Below are positions 8,877 through 16,340 of a stretch of 64,000 nt of DNA, one piece after another. The position numbers were made by a program, and so were the translations under genes. The notes beneath the pieces were generated by a model that was not told the origin of the DNA, ran no database searches, and saw only the letters and a list, made by a program, of their open reading frames with translations. Where the stretch lies: NCBI GenBank assembly GCA_019635585.1, contig JAHBZE010000001.1:1240001-1304000 (forward strand), read 5' to 3'. This stretch comes from Xanthobacteraceae bacterium. Its GTDB lineage: Bacteria; Pseudomonadota; Alphaproteobacteria; Rhizobiales; Xanthobacteraceae. The stretch's first letter is position 1, and the number at the start of each line of letters is the position of its first letter.

Positions 8877-9107
8877 ACCCACCTTCTTCACTTTTAGCTT
8901 CCCGCCACTTCCTAAATATTTTTGACGCACTCGCTAGCTTTACAACTCTTCCTTACCGTAGTGGTCGCACCTCTAGCTTTTGGTTGTTTCCTCACCAGAT
9001 GTTCTTAGGCTCGGCCCCCAAAGTAAGTTTCGAGAACTCAAGAAAAATCCCCGCTGCAATCGCGCGAGGGCTTCGCTAAACAAGCGATCACTTTCAAGCG
9101 TTCTAGT

Positions 9108-9590
9108 TCATGCGCGCTTAGCTAAACCAGCGGTCGCCCATACAGCTTGTTCATACTCGTCAGTTGTTTTGAACCGTATTTCGTCGCCGACCGAGTATCG
9201 CTCAACCTCGTTGTTCTTCAATTGGAAGGCCAGCACCATGGCGACCTGTAATTGTTTGCTGGCGCCATCAACTAAGTTCCTTTTCTTGAATGCATCAACA
9301 GCGTAGCCAAGTATCTCCCCCAGTAAGCCGTCTAGGTTGAGCGCGGTGAAGTCAATCGTATCGTCGCAGAGGTTGGCTGGAACGCCTCCCAAGACATCCG
9401 GCGCGCTTACAATTTTTTTCCCGGATACACTTTTGATCAAAAGCTTTCCCGACACCTGCAGCCACTTCAAAATTAGTTCTCGGAGAAAGCGATCAGAAGC
9501 TTTCTCGTTAGGGTTTGTTTTGTGGTAGCGTGCGATCTCCTGATTAACGAGATTTGTCAGTTCAGACGTTAGAACAATGGACTTTTCCAT
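9108..9590 (-). CDS. Hypothetical protein
   Basis: A 160-residue protein I do not recognise. The start at 9590 is preferred over the ATG at 9599 because GAGG sits at a good distance only from the former. It is helical and charged at the N-terminus (VNQEIARYHKTNPNEKASDRFLRELILKWLQ), followed by a mixed region with two cysteine-poor beta stretches and a C-terminal GDEIRFKTTDEYEQAVWATAGL segment. It is convergent with nucC across 231 bp in which I see no gene or hairpin. It could be an accessory island gene; no function is claimed. Confidence 0.55.
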   Translation of the reverse strand: MEKSIVLTSELTNLVNQEIARYHKTNPNEKASDRFLRELILKWLQVSGKLLIKSVSGKKIVSAPDVLGGVPANLCDDTIDFTALNLDGLLGEILGYAVDAFKKRNLVDGASKQLQVAMVLAFQLKNNEVERYSVGDEIRFKTTDEYEQAVWATAGLAKRA

Positions 9591-9679
9591 CGGCGTCATT
9601 CCTCGAGTTACGTCTAGTCGATAGCTGGATTACAGGTGTTACTTTGCCTCAATTTCACTCGTTAGCTTTTTGCTGTTTC

Positions 9680-9889
9680 CTAACGAGTTCTCGACTTGAT
9701 AGCCGCTGTTTCTGCTAGCCCTGATGATTGAAGCAGCTTCTTGAGTTTCTTCGCGCGCCGAGTAGAACGGAAATCCAACTCTCGGCTAACAATTGCGAGC
9801 TGCTGGTTAGCGGCATGGACCGCCTCCTCCAGTTGCTGAATGGAGTGGTACAGAAAGGGCCTCTTCACTGTTGAGCTATTCACGGACAT
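9680..9889 (-). CDS. Small hypothetical protein
   Basis: A 69-residue basic protein, mostly predicted helix (IQQLEEAVHAANQQLAIVSREL) with a lysine/arginine-rich centre (RSTRRAKKLKKLL). No good ribosome binding site is visible upstream of the ATG, which weakens the call. It lies between two other small minus-strand genes and could be their operon partner. Confidence 0.4.
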   Translation of the reverse strand: MSVNSSTVKRPFLYHSIQQLEEAVHAANQQLAIVSRELDFRSTRRAKKLKKLLQSSGLAETAAIKSRTR

Positions 9890-9944
9890 GGTTGCTTGAG
9901 GAGGGGAAGCTCAGGCACAAGTCCGGAGCTCCCCCTGCGATTTC

Positions 9945-10181
9945 CTACTCAGCTGCGCGATATTCCTTGAGCAGATCTTTTATTGCTTTTTTCGCCGATA
10001 GCAGGTCTTCGAGATCAGCTTTCTCCGGTACTACGATGACGACAGGATGGAAGTTTGGATCCTTAAGGGTAAGCTCTATCTCGGTTTCGTTTTTGAAACG
10101 CCTCTTTCTCGAGGCAGGAATTACAAAGCGACCTGGTGTCATACGATCCCACAGTTTCTCGATCATACCTTCTACGTTCAT
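9945..10181 (-). CDS. Small hypothetical protein
   Basis: A 78-residue protein with a beta-rich middle (ETEIELTLKDPNFHPVVIVV) and a C-terminal amphipathic helix (LEDLLSAKKAIKDLLKEYRA). I do not recognise the family. It is upstream of the 69-residue gene on the same strand, 55 bp away, and divergent from the ART-like gene at 10300. The size and context fit a DNA-binding or antitoxin-type accessory protein, but nothing proves it. Confidence 0.5.
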   Translation of the reverse strand: MNVEGMIEKLWDRMTPGRFVIPASRKRRFKNETEIELTLKDPNFHPVVIVVPEKADLEDLLSAKKAIKDLLKEYRAAE

Positions 10182-10299
10182 CTCTCAAGATCCTTGTTTG
10201 ATTAGCGTTCGCAATTTTTACTTCATTAACGATATTGATCGAAGCCCATCAGCGACTGGTCACGAACAATGACGAACGCAGCACCGAAGTAGATTCCCG

Positions 10300-10935
10300 A
10301 TGGACGAATTAAATCCTGAACTCGCCGACTTTTTCGATGCAGATACCGGCGAAGTTCATCACCCTTTGCTGATCACGATTTTAGTGCCGAGTTCAGTAGA
10401 GGCGGCCAACGAGATTTTCATTCGGAAGAGTTCAGATGCAACGGAAGCCCTCAAGGCTGGCAATTGGAACGACTATGTTTTCCTGCACGAGCGCCCGTAT
10501 CGGCTCGACGCACTACGCAGATGTATCGCTGGAGGCATATCCGGTAGCGAATACTGGAAACTTGTTGGAGATGTCTGGAGCGATTCAGAGAACATCTTCG
10601 AGAACCTCGCCGGCTGGCGAGAGGTTTGGTCCTCCAATGAAAGGTCACGCGCCTCCTGTATGAACGATGAAGAACTTCAATTTCTCTCATCTTTAGTGTG
10701 GCCGCAGAATGTTTGGCGAGGTTGCATTCCTTCTATCGATCATTCCTCTTTGTCTTGGACGCTTGATTTAGAAGTAGCGCGGTGGTTCGCGAAAAAATGC
10801 GCAATCAACGGTGATAAGTCAGTGATTGTGACCGGGAGTGTTCGATCAGAAGACGTGTTAGCGTGCTTCCTACGTCGAAATGAAGCAGAGCTCGTTTGCC
10901 GTTTCGTGAGAATATCATCCGTCGCGCAGCTTTAG
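10300..10935 (+). CDS. Hypothetical protein with possible ADP-ribosyltransferase-type R-S-E motifs
   Basis: A 211-residue protein with no family I can name from its N-terminal half (about 1-110, charged and helical). The C-terminal half has, in the right order and spacing, an arginine after a strand (NVWRG, R140), an STS-like SLSWT (S152) followed by EVARWFA, and a late NEAEL with E195-x-E197. This is the R-S-E pattern of mono-ADP-ribosyltransferase folds. The call is motif-level inference only. It is a single gene, divergent from the 78-residue gene and 63 bp before a recombinase gene. A macro-domain-like gene lies 2.8 kb downstream. Confidence 0.55.
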   Translation: MDELNPELADFFDADTGEVHHPLLITILVPSSVEAANEIFIRKSSDATEALKAGNWNDYVFLHERPYRLDALRRCIAGGISGSEYWKLVGDVWSDSENIFENLAGWREVWSSNERSRASCMNDEELQFLSSLVWPQNVWRGCIPSIDHSSLSWTLDLEVARWFAKKCAINGDKSVIVTGSVRSEDVLACFLRRNEAELVCRFVRISSVAQL

Positions 10936-10998
10936 TCTTACTGCTTTTTTGACGTCTACTTAATGTGCTAGCTTTTAGGCACTGACGATTCTGTTTCC

Positions 10999-11577
10999 AT
11001 GGCCGGAAAACAAGCGAAAATACTTTCCGACAAAGATGTAACCGCTCTCGTTAGAAGTACCCTCAAATCTCGCTATGCCGCTCGTGACCTAGCCATCGTT
11101 TTGCTTTCGGTGAAAGCAGGCCTGCGCGCGAGCGAAATTTCAAAGCTTACTTGGGAGATGTTGCTCACACCGACAGGGCAGATCGGTAGAACTATTGAGT
11201 TGCGAGATATTGCTGCAAAGAAGCGTCATGGACGAACCATTCCGATTCATAAAGAGCTTCATCGATCGCTAGAAAGGTTGAAAAGTCTGGCTCCAGGGTC
11301 TCATGGGCCCGTTATTGAGTCAGAGCGAGGCGGCAGTATCAGCCCATTGGGGATAGTGAATTGGTTCGCCGATCGTTATCGCAAGCTCGGGTTGCAAGGC
11401 TGCTCATCGCATTCGGGAAGGCGAACATTTGTCACTAAGGCAGCTCGACTTGTTCACGCCGCTGGCGGTTCGCTTCGCGATGTGCAGATTTTAGCTGGCC
11501 ATCGGTCAATTCAGACGACGCAGCGTTACATCGACGGTGATAGTGATGCGCAGCGAAAACTCGTGTCGCTAATCTGA
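10999..11577 (+). CDS. Short tyrosine recombinase (catalytic domain only)
   Basis: The 192-residue protein has all main tyrosine recombinase residues: R43 (GLRASE), H138 and R141 (HSGRRT), H168 (GHRSI) and nucleophile Y177 (RYID). A lysine near position 74 fits the beta-hairpin lysine. The N-terminal SAM-like core-binding domain of normal integrases is missing, so it is either a minimal recombinase or needs a partner. Its stop overlaps the next gene start (TGATG at 11575-11579), so the two are coupled. It is separate from the P4-type integrase of the island. Confidence 0.85.
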   Translation: MAGKQAKILSDKDVTALVRSTLKSRYAARDLAIVLLSVKAGLRASEISKLTWEMLLTPTGQIGRTIELRDIAAKKRHGRTIPIHKELHRSLERLKSLAPGSHGPVIESERGGSISPLGIVNWFADRYRKLGLQGCSSHSGRRTFVTKAARLVHAAGGSLRDVQILAGHRSIQTTQRYIDGDSDAQRKLVSLI

Positions 11578-12569
11578 TGAGGCCGCACTCCTTAATAGAA
11601 TATCGCAGAGCCGAACGACTTATCAACACCCTTTGCGACATCGCCCACGGAACGACCGAGCTGCGGAAACTAACCAATCGACGCTTTGCCTCTCACCTAT
11701 GCCAGGCAATAGTACGAGGAGACAACAACGCGCTCTACTCCTGGCTTATGAACACGTTCAGTTATCAGGGGCTGTCAGATCAAGCTGCAAGAAAATTTAT
11801 TGAGGAACATGGCAACGCTGAATTTACAGACATATCGAACGGGCTAGAGTCTTCCGTCCTTTGCGACAAACTGAAAGGGTTTTGGACGTTTAAGCACTGC
11901 TACTATCAAAAAGCGCGGCAAAGCTGCTCCTGCGCGCGCATGACATCTTGCTGCCCCCTGCCTCGCCCACCACTGCGAAATGGAAGATTGAATCAGACGG
12001 CCTTTAGCCTCTATTTTTTTATTAGAGACGTTGCGGGTGGTGATCTCATTAGGTTTGTCGATCGATTGATTGAGGCACTCCCAGAAAACGCCTCGCCGCG
12101 AGAAGTTCACGATGGTTTAGTGCCGCCGTGGAAAGGAATTTTCGGGATCTCGGACAAGGTAGTATCGATGGCGCTTGCGACACTCTTGCTTAGCGCGCCA
12201 GCCAGCAAGCCGCGGTGGAAAGTATCGGGCCAGCGTCTCATCGTGATCGACACCTTGGTTCACAACTTTCTTCATCGCACCGGATTAAACTCGTATTTTG
12301 GTCGACCTCATTCCTACGGAACTGCATGCTACGAAGCCGATGGTTGCTTCGACGTCCTCGATCAACTTTCTAATCACGTGGATGCCCGTCGTTTTGACGC
12401 GAATTTTCCCGCTTATTTTCCGCGGTTCGTACAATTGGCAATTTGGCGTTTTTGCTCTCAGTCCTACTGGGGGCTGTGCAATGGCCTAGCGATCGACGAT
12501 TCAAAGCGGTGTCGTTCGAGAGATTGTTATTTGCGAAGCGATTGTCAGCGCGTTGCTCTCAAAGGCTGA
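11577..12569 (+). CDS. Cysteine-rich HhH-GPD-like protein coupled to recombinase
   Basis: A 330-residue protein translated from an ATG overlapping the recombinase stop. Residues around KGIFGISDKVVSMALATLLL followed by VIDTLVHNFLHRTG resemble the helix-hairpin-helix and following helix of base-excision glycosylases. The C-terminus has cysteines spaced like a metal or Fe-S site (C-X7-C-X10-C-X4-C-X5-C in FCSQSYWGLC to SDCQ). A second cysteine group (SCSCARMTSCC) lies about residue 117. I cannot name the family. The coupling suggests a DNA-binding partner that may replace the missing N-terminal domain of the recombinase, which is inference. Confidence 0.6.
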   Translation: MRPHSLIEYRRAERLINTLCDIAHGTTELRKLTNRRFASHLCQAIVRGDNNALYSWLMNTFSYQGLSDQAARKFIEEHGNAEFTDISNGLESSVLCDKLKGFWTFKHCYYQKARQSCSCARMTSCCPLPRPPLRNGRLNQTAFSLYFFIRDVAGGDLIRFVDRLIEALPENASPREVHDGLVPPWKGIFGISDKVVSMALATLLLSAPASKPRWKVSGQRLIVIDTLVHNFLHRTGLNSYFGRPHSYGTACYEADGCFDVLDQLSNHVDARRFDANFPAYFPRFVQLAIWRFCSQSYWGLCNGLAIDDSKRCRSRDCYLRSDCQRVALKG

Positions 12570-12582
12570 GTAATTCAGCGTT

Positions 12583-12611
12583 TTGACAGATGCTACTGGT
12601 GGTAATATAGT
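12583..12611 (+). promoter_or_regulatory. Strong sigma-70-type promoter
   Basis: TTGACA at 12583-12588 and TATAGT at 12606-12611 are separated by exactly 17 bp, close to the ideal consensus. Transcription should begin near 12617-12619. That places a factor-independent terminator about 60 nt into the message and ahead of the gene at 12715. An in-frame ATG at 12616 falls at the predicted start site. Confidence 0.75.
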
Positions 12612-12670
12612 AGTGATGCTCGCTGAGTCGGCAGAATCTGTCGGAATCAGCCATTCATCGAGTTTTCCAA

Positions 12671-12697
12671 AGCCTCTGCATCCCGCAGAGGCTTTTT
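12671..12697 (+). terminator. Rho-independent terminator or attenuator in leader
   Basis: AGCCTCTGC (12671-12679) pairs with GCAGAGGCT (12685-12693) around a 5-nt loop and is followed by a T run. It lies between a strong promoter and the ribosome binding site (AGAGGG) of the next gene, so it may end a short RNA or attenuate that gene. Confidence 0.8.
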
Positions 12698-12714
12698 GCA
12701 TAAGAGGGACCCTC

Positions 12715-13326
12715 ATGAATTCGAAAAAGGGTGTGAAGACGCGCGTAGCTGCGGTGGTCTACGGGCTCGACGAAGATACGAAGCCTCACGCAGCAGCATT
12801 TTCAGAGAAGGATGCCGAAGCTGCATCGAAGGCAGCTATCCAGCTCAAGATGAGAATCTGGAAACCAACGACCGACCTACCCGGCTCTCTGCAGAAGCTA
12901 CCGGCTGGAATGATTGCATCGCCTGGGCTTGCAGCAATTCCAAAAGTACCTCGAGAACTTTTCGAGACGGTGTTGCAAGCGGCAACACTCGACAATCCAG
13001 AGCGGAAGAATACCGTTCCGATGATCAATGACGACGATAAAGCTGCGGTGAAGCATTTGAAGAATGATGACCGCGCCGAACTTGAACGTCAGATCATCGC
13101 GGTAGCTCATGAGCGACAGAACGGCCGACTTCCCGAGGACTGGGCATCTATAAAAAAGGGAAGCGTCGTCCTTGTGCACCAGAATAGAGACGACGGATGG
13201 TGGGAAGGACTCGTCACCAATCGGCAAGGTAACATTCTAACTATTATTTGGCGCGACTATCCGAAACAGAATCCAGTCTTAAGGCACTGTTCGGCCGTTG
13301 CTCTAATGAACCCACGAACACACTGA
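12715..13326 (+). CDS. Hypothetical protein with C-terminal SH3-like segment
   Basis: I place the start at the ATG 12715 behind AGAGGG; the frame is open further up to 12616 and beyond. The 203-residue product has an N-terminal basic strand region (VKTRVAAVVYGLDEDTKPHAAAF), a middle with VPRELFETVLQAATLDNP, and a C-terminal SH3-like barrel (KGSVVLVHQNRDDGWWEGLVTNRQGN). I do not recognise a named family. The gene is framed by two hairpin terminators (12671-12697 and 13341-13377), so it may be an independent cassette. Confidence 0.65.
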   Translation: MNSKKGVKTRVAAVVYGLDEDTKPHAAAFSEKDAEAASKAAIQLKMRIWKPTTDLPGSLQKLPAGMIASPGLAAIPKVPRELFETVLQAATLDNPERKNTVPMINDDDKAAVKHLKNDDRAELERQIIAVAHERQNGRLPEDWASIKKGSVVLVHQNRDDGWWEGLVTNRQGNILTIIWRDYPKQNPVLRHCSAVALMNPRTH

Positions 13327-13340
13327 GAATAACTTCCTCC

Positions 13341-13377
13341 AGCAAGGGGCGCCCAAGTGGCGCCCCTGCTGCTTTTT
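13341..13377 (+). terminator. Rho-independent terminator
   Basis: GGGGCGCC (13346-13353) pairs with GGCGCCCC (13359-13366). The stem is extended by AGCA/TGCT with one bulge and followed by TTTTT. It ends the gene at 12715-13326 and lies just before the ribosome binding site of the DUF3768 gene. Confidence 0.85.
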
Positions 13378-13396
13378 GGATCACGGAGAAACTCTC

Positions 13397-13726
13397 ATGA
13401 AGTACGGAAGAGAAAACATTCGAGTATTAAACGATCAGTTGCGAGCCAGACTGACAGGAGGTGCAGCTGTTATGACTCCTGGTGTTGCTGCCTTAGGTGC
13501 TGAAGCGGTCAACCGCGCGATTAAAGCAATCTCTATTTTCGACGACTTTTGCGAAGACAACGACCCACGTCACGAGCACGACTTTGGTGCCATAGATATT
13601 GAGGGTCAGAAGGTTTTCTTCAAGATCGATTACTACTCTCCTGATCTCAAGACCGGTTCCGAAGACCCATCCGACCCATCCGTCACGCGTCGAGTCATGA
13701 CGGTTATGCTCGCGTCTGAATATTGA
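13397..13726 (+). CDS. DUF3768 family protein
   Basis: The start is the ATG 13397 behind GGAG; an upstream TTG at 13376 overlaps the terminator and is unlikely. The 109-residue product has the DUF3768 pattern: LNDQLRARLTGG, MTPGV, FDDFCEDNDPRHEHDFG, FFKIDYYSPDL, and RRVMTVMLASEY at the end. The family is common on plasmids and integrative elements of Rhizobiales and has no known function. The gene is followed closely by the macro-like gene (8 bp), suggesting one operon. Confidence 0.88.
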   Translation: MKYGRENIRVLNDQLRARLTGGAAVMTPGVAALGAEAVNRAIKAISIFDDFCEDNDPRHEHDFGAIDIEGQKVFFKIDYYSPDLKTGSEDPSDPSVTRRVMTVMLASEY

Positions 13727-13734
13727 GGTGCAAC

Positions 13735-14664
13735 ATGCAAAAGCGCTTTCAGCATGCACCAAACCCATGCGACCTGCTTCCGTCCTACCGCCACGTCATC
13801 AAACTGGACCATCGCTTTGCACCAGAGCGTCTGGATTTGGTTGAAGCCCGTGAATTGCTGCGGAATGCAATCTATTCAATCTGGGACAGGTCCGCTGAGA
13901 AGGAACTTGATATACATCTCCCTACTTTTCTGAAGTACATCGCGAAGGATGTTTCAACACTTCGACAATTGCTTCAACTTGCATCGCAAGCGTGTGCACC
14001 AATTTCGCTAACCGATAGTGCTCTGCAATTAGTGGATCACGCTTACGCTGCTGTCGGAATCTCAGAACATCACGATTATGACTGCGCCATTCCAAATGAG
14101 ATTTATCGCTTCGATAGTGGCGATCACCTACTTGTTTACTGGGGTCACCACGAGATTGCGGCCGAAGCGACGGTTCTCACAAGCACCGAGAACTTTTCTC
14201 TTCCACCGGGTGACTACAGGTCTTATCAGCTGAACGCTTTGGCTGGTCCTCGAGCTCGAAAGGACTGCGCATTGATAAGAGAGCGAATTGGCTTAGGTCC
14301 TTGGGCAGTCGTTACGCGAGGCTATTTCTTTCCGTCGCGGTTTCTCATTCACTGCCGGCGTCCTTACCTAGATAGCGACATGAGTATCCGACAAAGACTT
14401 TCTCTGCGGGAATCGATCATGGACACTCTTTCGTTGGCGTTCGCGGTCGGTGCAAAGACTGTCTCGCTTCCGCTTATTTGCCCCAGAGGGTCCGGTTCAA
14501 CTGAGAATAAAGCTTACCGGACAGCATGCGAGGCGGTTTTGAGTGCCCGCAATTTGGGTTGGAGCTTTAAGACGATTCACCTAACCGGTGTCGCCAACAG
14601 TAAAGATAACGGCGCGTCAGGTCCGCTTTCGCGGTCCCCTGGCGGGCTTGCGGCCCTTCGATAA
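13735..14664 (+). CDS. Protein with C-terminal macro-domain-like region
   Basis: The ATG at 13735 with GAGG 6 nt upstream is preferred over the TTG at 13723. The 309-residue protein has an unfamiliar N-terminal half (about 1-160). From about residue 165 it resembles macro domains: a NALAGPRARKDC stretch, then GPWAVVTRGYFFPSRFLIHCRRP, which parallels the [22 protein letters not shown] strand-loop of that family. A helix and SLPLICPRGSGS follow, then the closing helix. Macro domains bind or remove ADP-ribose. The match is by pattern, not by search. Its end overlaps 48 bp with the convergent XRE gene. Confidence 0.55.
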   Translation: MQKRFQHAPNPCDLLPSYRHVIKLDHRFAPERLDLVEARELLRNAIYSIWDRSAEKELDIHLPTFLKYIAKDVSTLRQLLQLASQACAPISLTDSALQLVDHAYAAVGISEHHDYDCAIPNEIYRFDSGDHLLVYWGHHEIAAEATVLTSTENFSLPPGDYRSYQLNALAGPRARKDCALIRERIGLGPWAVVTRGYFFPSRFLIHCRRPYLDSDMSIRQRLSLRESIMDTLSLAFAVGAKTVSLPLICPRGSGSTENKAYRTACEAVLSARNLGWSFKTIHLTGVANSKDNGASGPLSRSPGGLAALR

Positions 14665-14898
14665 TTCAATCGGGCCCTTAGCTATCGCTGTTTCTATGTT
14701 GAACAAGGCACCTATCCTCACTTCTAAAGCGTTGGCGATCCGGTCAAGGACATCCAGAGACGGGTTTTCCTTTTGCCGCTCAATCCTTCCCAGATGAGCC
14801 CGCTCTAGTTTTGCGTCTACCGCAAGACCTTCCTGCGAGAGCCTACGGGCCACCCTCAGTTTCCGAACATTCAAGGCGAGCAAACGGCGACTGTTCAT
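14617..14898 (-). CDS. XRE-family transcriptional regulator
   Basis: The 93-residue protein (ATG 14898; a TTG at 14904 is an alternative) has an XRE helix-turn-helix at about residues 10-65 (LSQEGLAVDAKLERAHLGRIERQKENPSLDVLDRIANAL, quoted in part by position 20-58). The C-terminus is basic and short. It is a stand-alone small repressor of the kind used for plasmid or phage control. An inverted repeat over its start codon suggests autorepression. It faces away from the membrane protein gene at 14966. Confidence 0.85.
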   Translation of the reverse strand: MNSRRLLALNVRKLRVARRLSQEGLAVDAKLERAHLGRIERQKENPSLDVLDRIANALEVRIGALFNIETAIAKGPIELSKGRKPARGPRKRT

Positions 14899-14915
14899 AC
14901 CCAAAAGCGAACAGT
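14890..14915. promoter_or_regulatory. Inverted repeat over XRE start codon, probable operator
   Basis: ACTGTTC at 14890-14896 and GAACAGT at 14909-14915 form a perfect 7-bp inverted repeat with a 12-bp spacer, including the XRE start codon. The size and spacing fit a dimeric XRE operator. Confidence 0.55.
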
Positions 14916-14965
14916 TGGCGTTCCATTAAACCACGTCTAAAAAGACTCATTTAGGGAGCATGCAC

Positions 14966-15499
14966 ATGAACCAGCGGGATCAATCCAGTCCAACCTCAAC
15001 GCCCAGGCCGCCGCGGCCTCTTCGACAACCCAGCAACTCTGAGTGGGGCTTCGCGACCAAGCCCGATGGCACCTTAGTTTTCCGGAACTGGTACTTCCTT
15101 GTCGCGACGGCTGGCATAGGTCTTCTGCTAGCCCTCACGGGCGTTCTCATATTCCTAGTCCCGATTCCAGCCTGGATGGTATTTCTTGAATGGAAAGGCG
15201 TCGAACTGAAGGACGGGCAAATCACCTATCCCGTTCGGCTTGGACTGCCTCTAGCAACCATTACTGAGGTGCCTGCTCTTTTCCGAAAGACCCTCGACCT
15301 CAGCGAGGTTCACGATGCAACCACCGCCACCATTCGGCACGAGCGAGGCGACTTCATCCAGCAGTTTATTCGTGTTGCTAACCTAACCGGTGAGTTCGGG
15401 GCCGCAAAAGTTGTATTCGACTCTAAGGCAGGCAGAGACCGATTGTTCGCAGTGCTCAAAAAGCAATTCCCACACATCACAATCCATCGGTGGACGTGA
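14966..15499 (+). CDS. Hypothetical membrane protein
   Basis: The ATG at 14966 lies 7 nt after AGGGAG; the ATG at 14960 is too close. The 177-residue protein has a proline-rich N-terminus (TPRPPRPLRQPS), then one or two membrane segments (WYFLVATAGIGLLLALTGVLIFLVPIP). A soluble C-terminal region of about 100 residues with alternating strands follows. The family is unknown to me. It looks like a small PH-like or DUF-type membrane-anchored accessory protein of the island. Confidence 0.6.
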   Translation: MNQRDQSSPTSTPRPPRPLRQPSNSEWGFATKPDGTLVFRNWYFLVATAGIGLLLALTGVLIFLVPIPAWMVFLEWKGVELKDGQITYPVRLGLPLATITEVPALFRKTLDLSEVHDATTATIRHERGDFIQQFIRVANLTGEFGAAKVVFDSKAGRDRLFAVLKKQFPHITIHRWT

Positions 15500-15608
15500 A
15501 TATGAAAAGCAGCATTTTCGGCAAAAATTCCTCAGGGTGCTGAATTCCAACCCCGTTACCTCAAGTTACAAAACGCTAATTTCTTTCTTCACATGAAGGA
15601 AAATTAGT

Positions 15609-16091
15609 ATGTCCCAGGAACTTGAGAGATTGCTCAAAATAGTCGAAGGCCGGCGGTGTTGGGGCGACGAACCATCACCTGAACTCATCGAGCGAATAGA
15701 AGAGGAAAGACGAAAGCTTCGACCATCACAAGAACTGCAGGATACTCTCACAGCCCTACGACAACTTTGGTTTAGTTCAGCAGGTTCGACGAAGCGAGAC
15801 AGGCATATTCCGTTCCTAGGGGAACTGTACCGTGAGGTGCAAAACTACCGTTACCTCAAGACGCTCGACGATCTGAAAGCCGGTCTCACGAAGTTCTATG
15901 ATGTAGACCCCTTCAACCGGGATGCCTACTCGATGTTGCTGGTCGCAGTTTGCGGTCCAAATCTCAGCCGCAAGGTTCGCTCCACATGGGCGGCCTGTTT
16001 GCGAACGGTGGAGCGGAACAAAACACCGAAAGACTTGGGGGCGGCTCAAATTCTACGACTTGGCGGCATTAACCGCTGCGCGCAACGGTAG
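15609..16091 (+). CDS. Hypothetical protein
   Basis: A 160-residue soluble protein behind AAGGAAA. The first 55 residues are strongly helical and charged (LIERIEEERRKLRPSQELQDTL). The rest is mixed, with RYLKTLDDLKAGLTKFYDVDPFNRDAYSMLL. I do not recognise it. It is the last plus-strand gene before the repeat and Rep region. Confidence 0.55.
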   Translation: MSQELERLLKIVEGRRCWGDEPSPELIERIEEERRKLRPSQELQDTLTALRQLWFSSAGSTKRDRHIPFLGELYREVQNYRYLKTLDDLKAGLTKFYDVDPFNRDAYSMLLVAVCGPNLSRKVRSTWAACLRTVERNKTPKDLGAAQILRLGGINRCAQR

Positions 16092-16105
16092 CTACTCGTA
16101 CTCAT

Positions 16106-16151
16106 GTAGCGACGTCCGGGACCCGCTTCATCGAAGTAGCGATGTCCGGGA
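16106..16151 (+). repeat. Two 16-bp direct repeats, 30-bp period
   Basis: GTAGCGACGTCCGGGA (16106-16121) and GTAGCGATGTCCGGGA (16136-16151) differ at one base and are exactly 30 bp apart. They lie in the 249-bp gap downstream of the HUH Rep gene. Direct repeats at such a period can be iterons or recombinase sites. I see no other gene or hairpin in this gap. Confidence 0.6.
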
Positions 16152-16340
16152 GCCAAATAGTTGTCTGCTACAGGTTTGTCCGTGATCTCGCCGTCCGCAA
16201 TCTCTTTCACTCTCCATAGCAGAATGGATCATCGTGAGTATAGACAGTGTCATCTACGTATTAGATAGCCACTGAGAGTTGGAAGAGTAGAATACACTGC
16301 GTTCCGATTTCAGTCAGCTCGCGGACAAAAAGCTTGCGCG

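Noticed and set aside
8980-9306. A 108-codon plus-strand frame after nucC
   Set aside because: It overlaps the better supported minus-strand gene at 9108-9590 and has no ribosome site or recognisable content.
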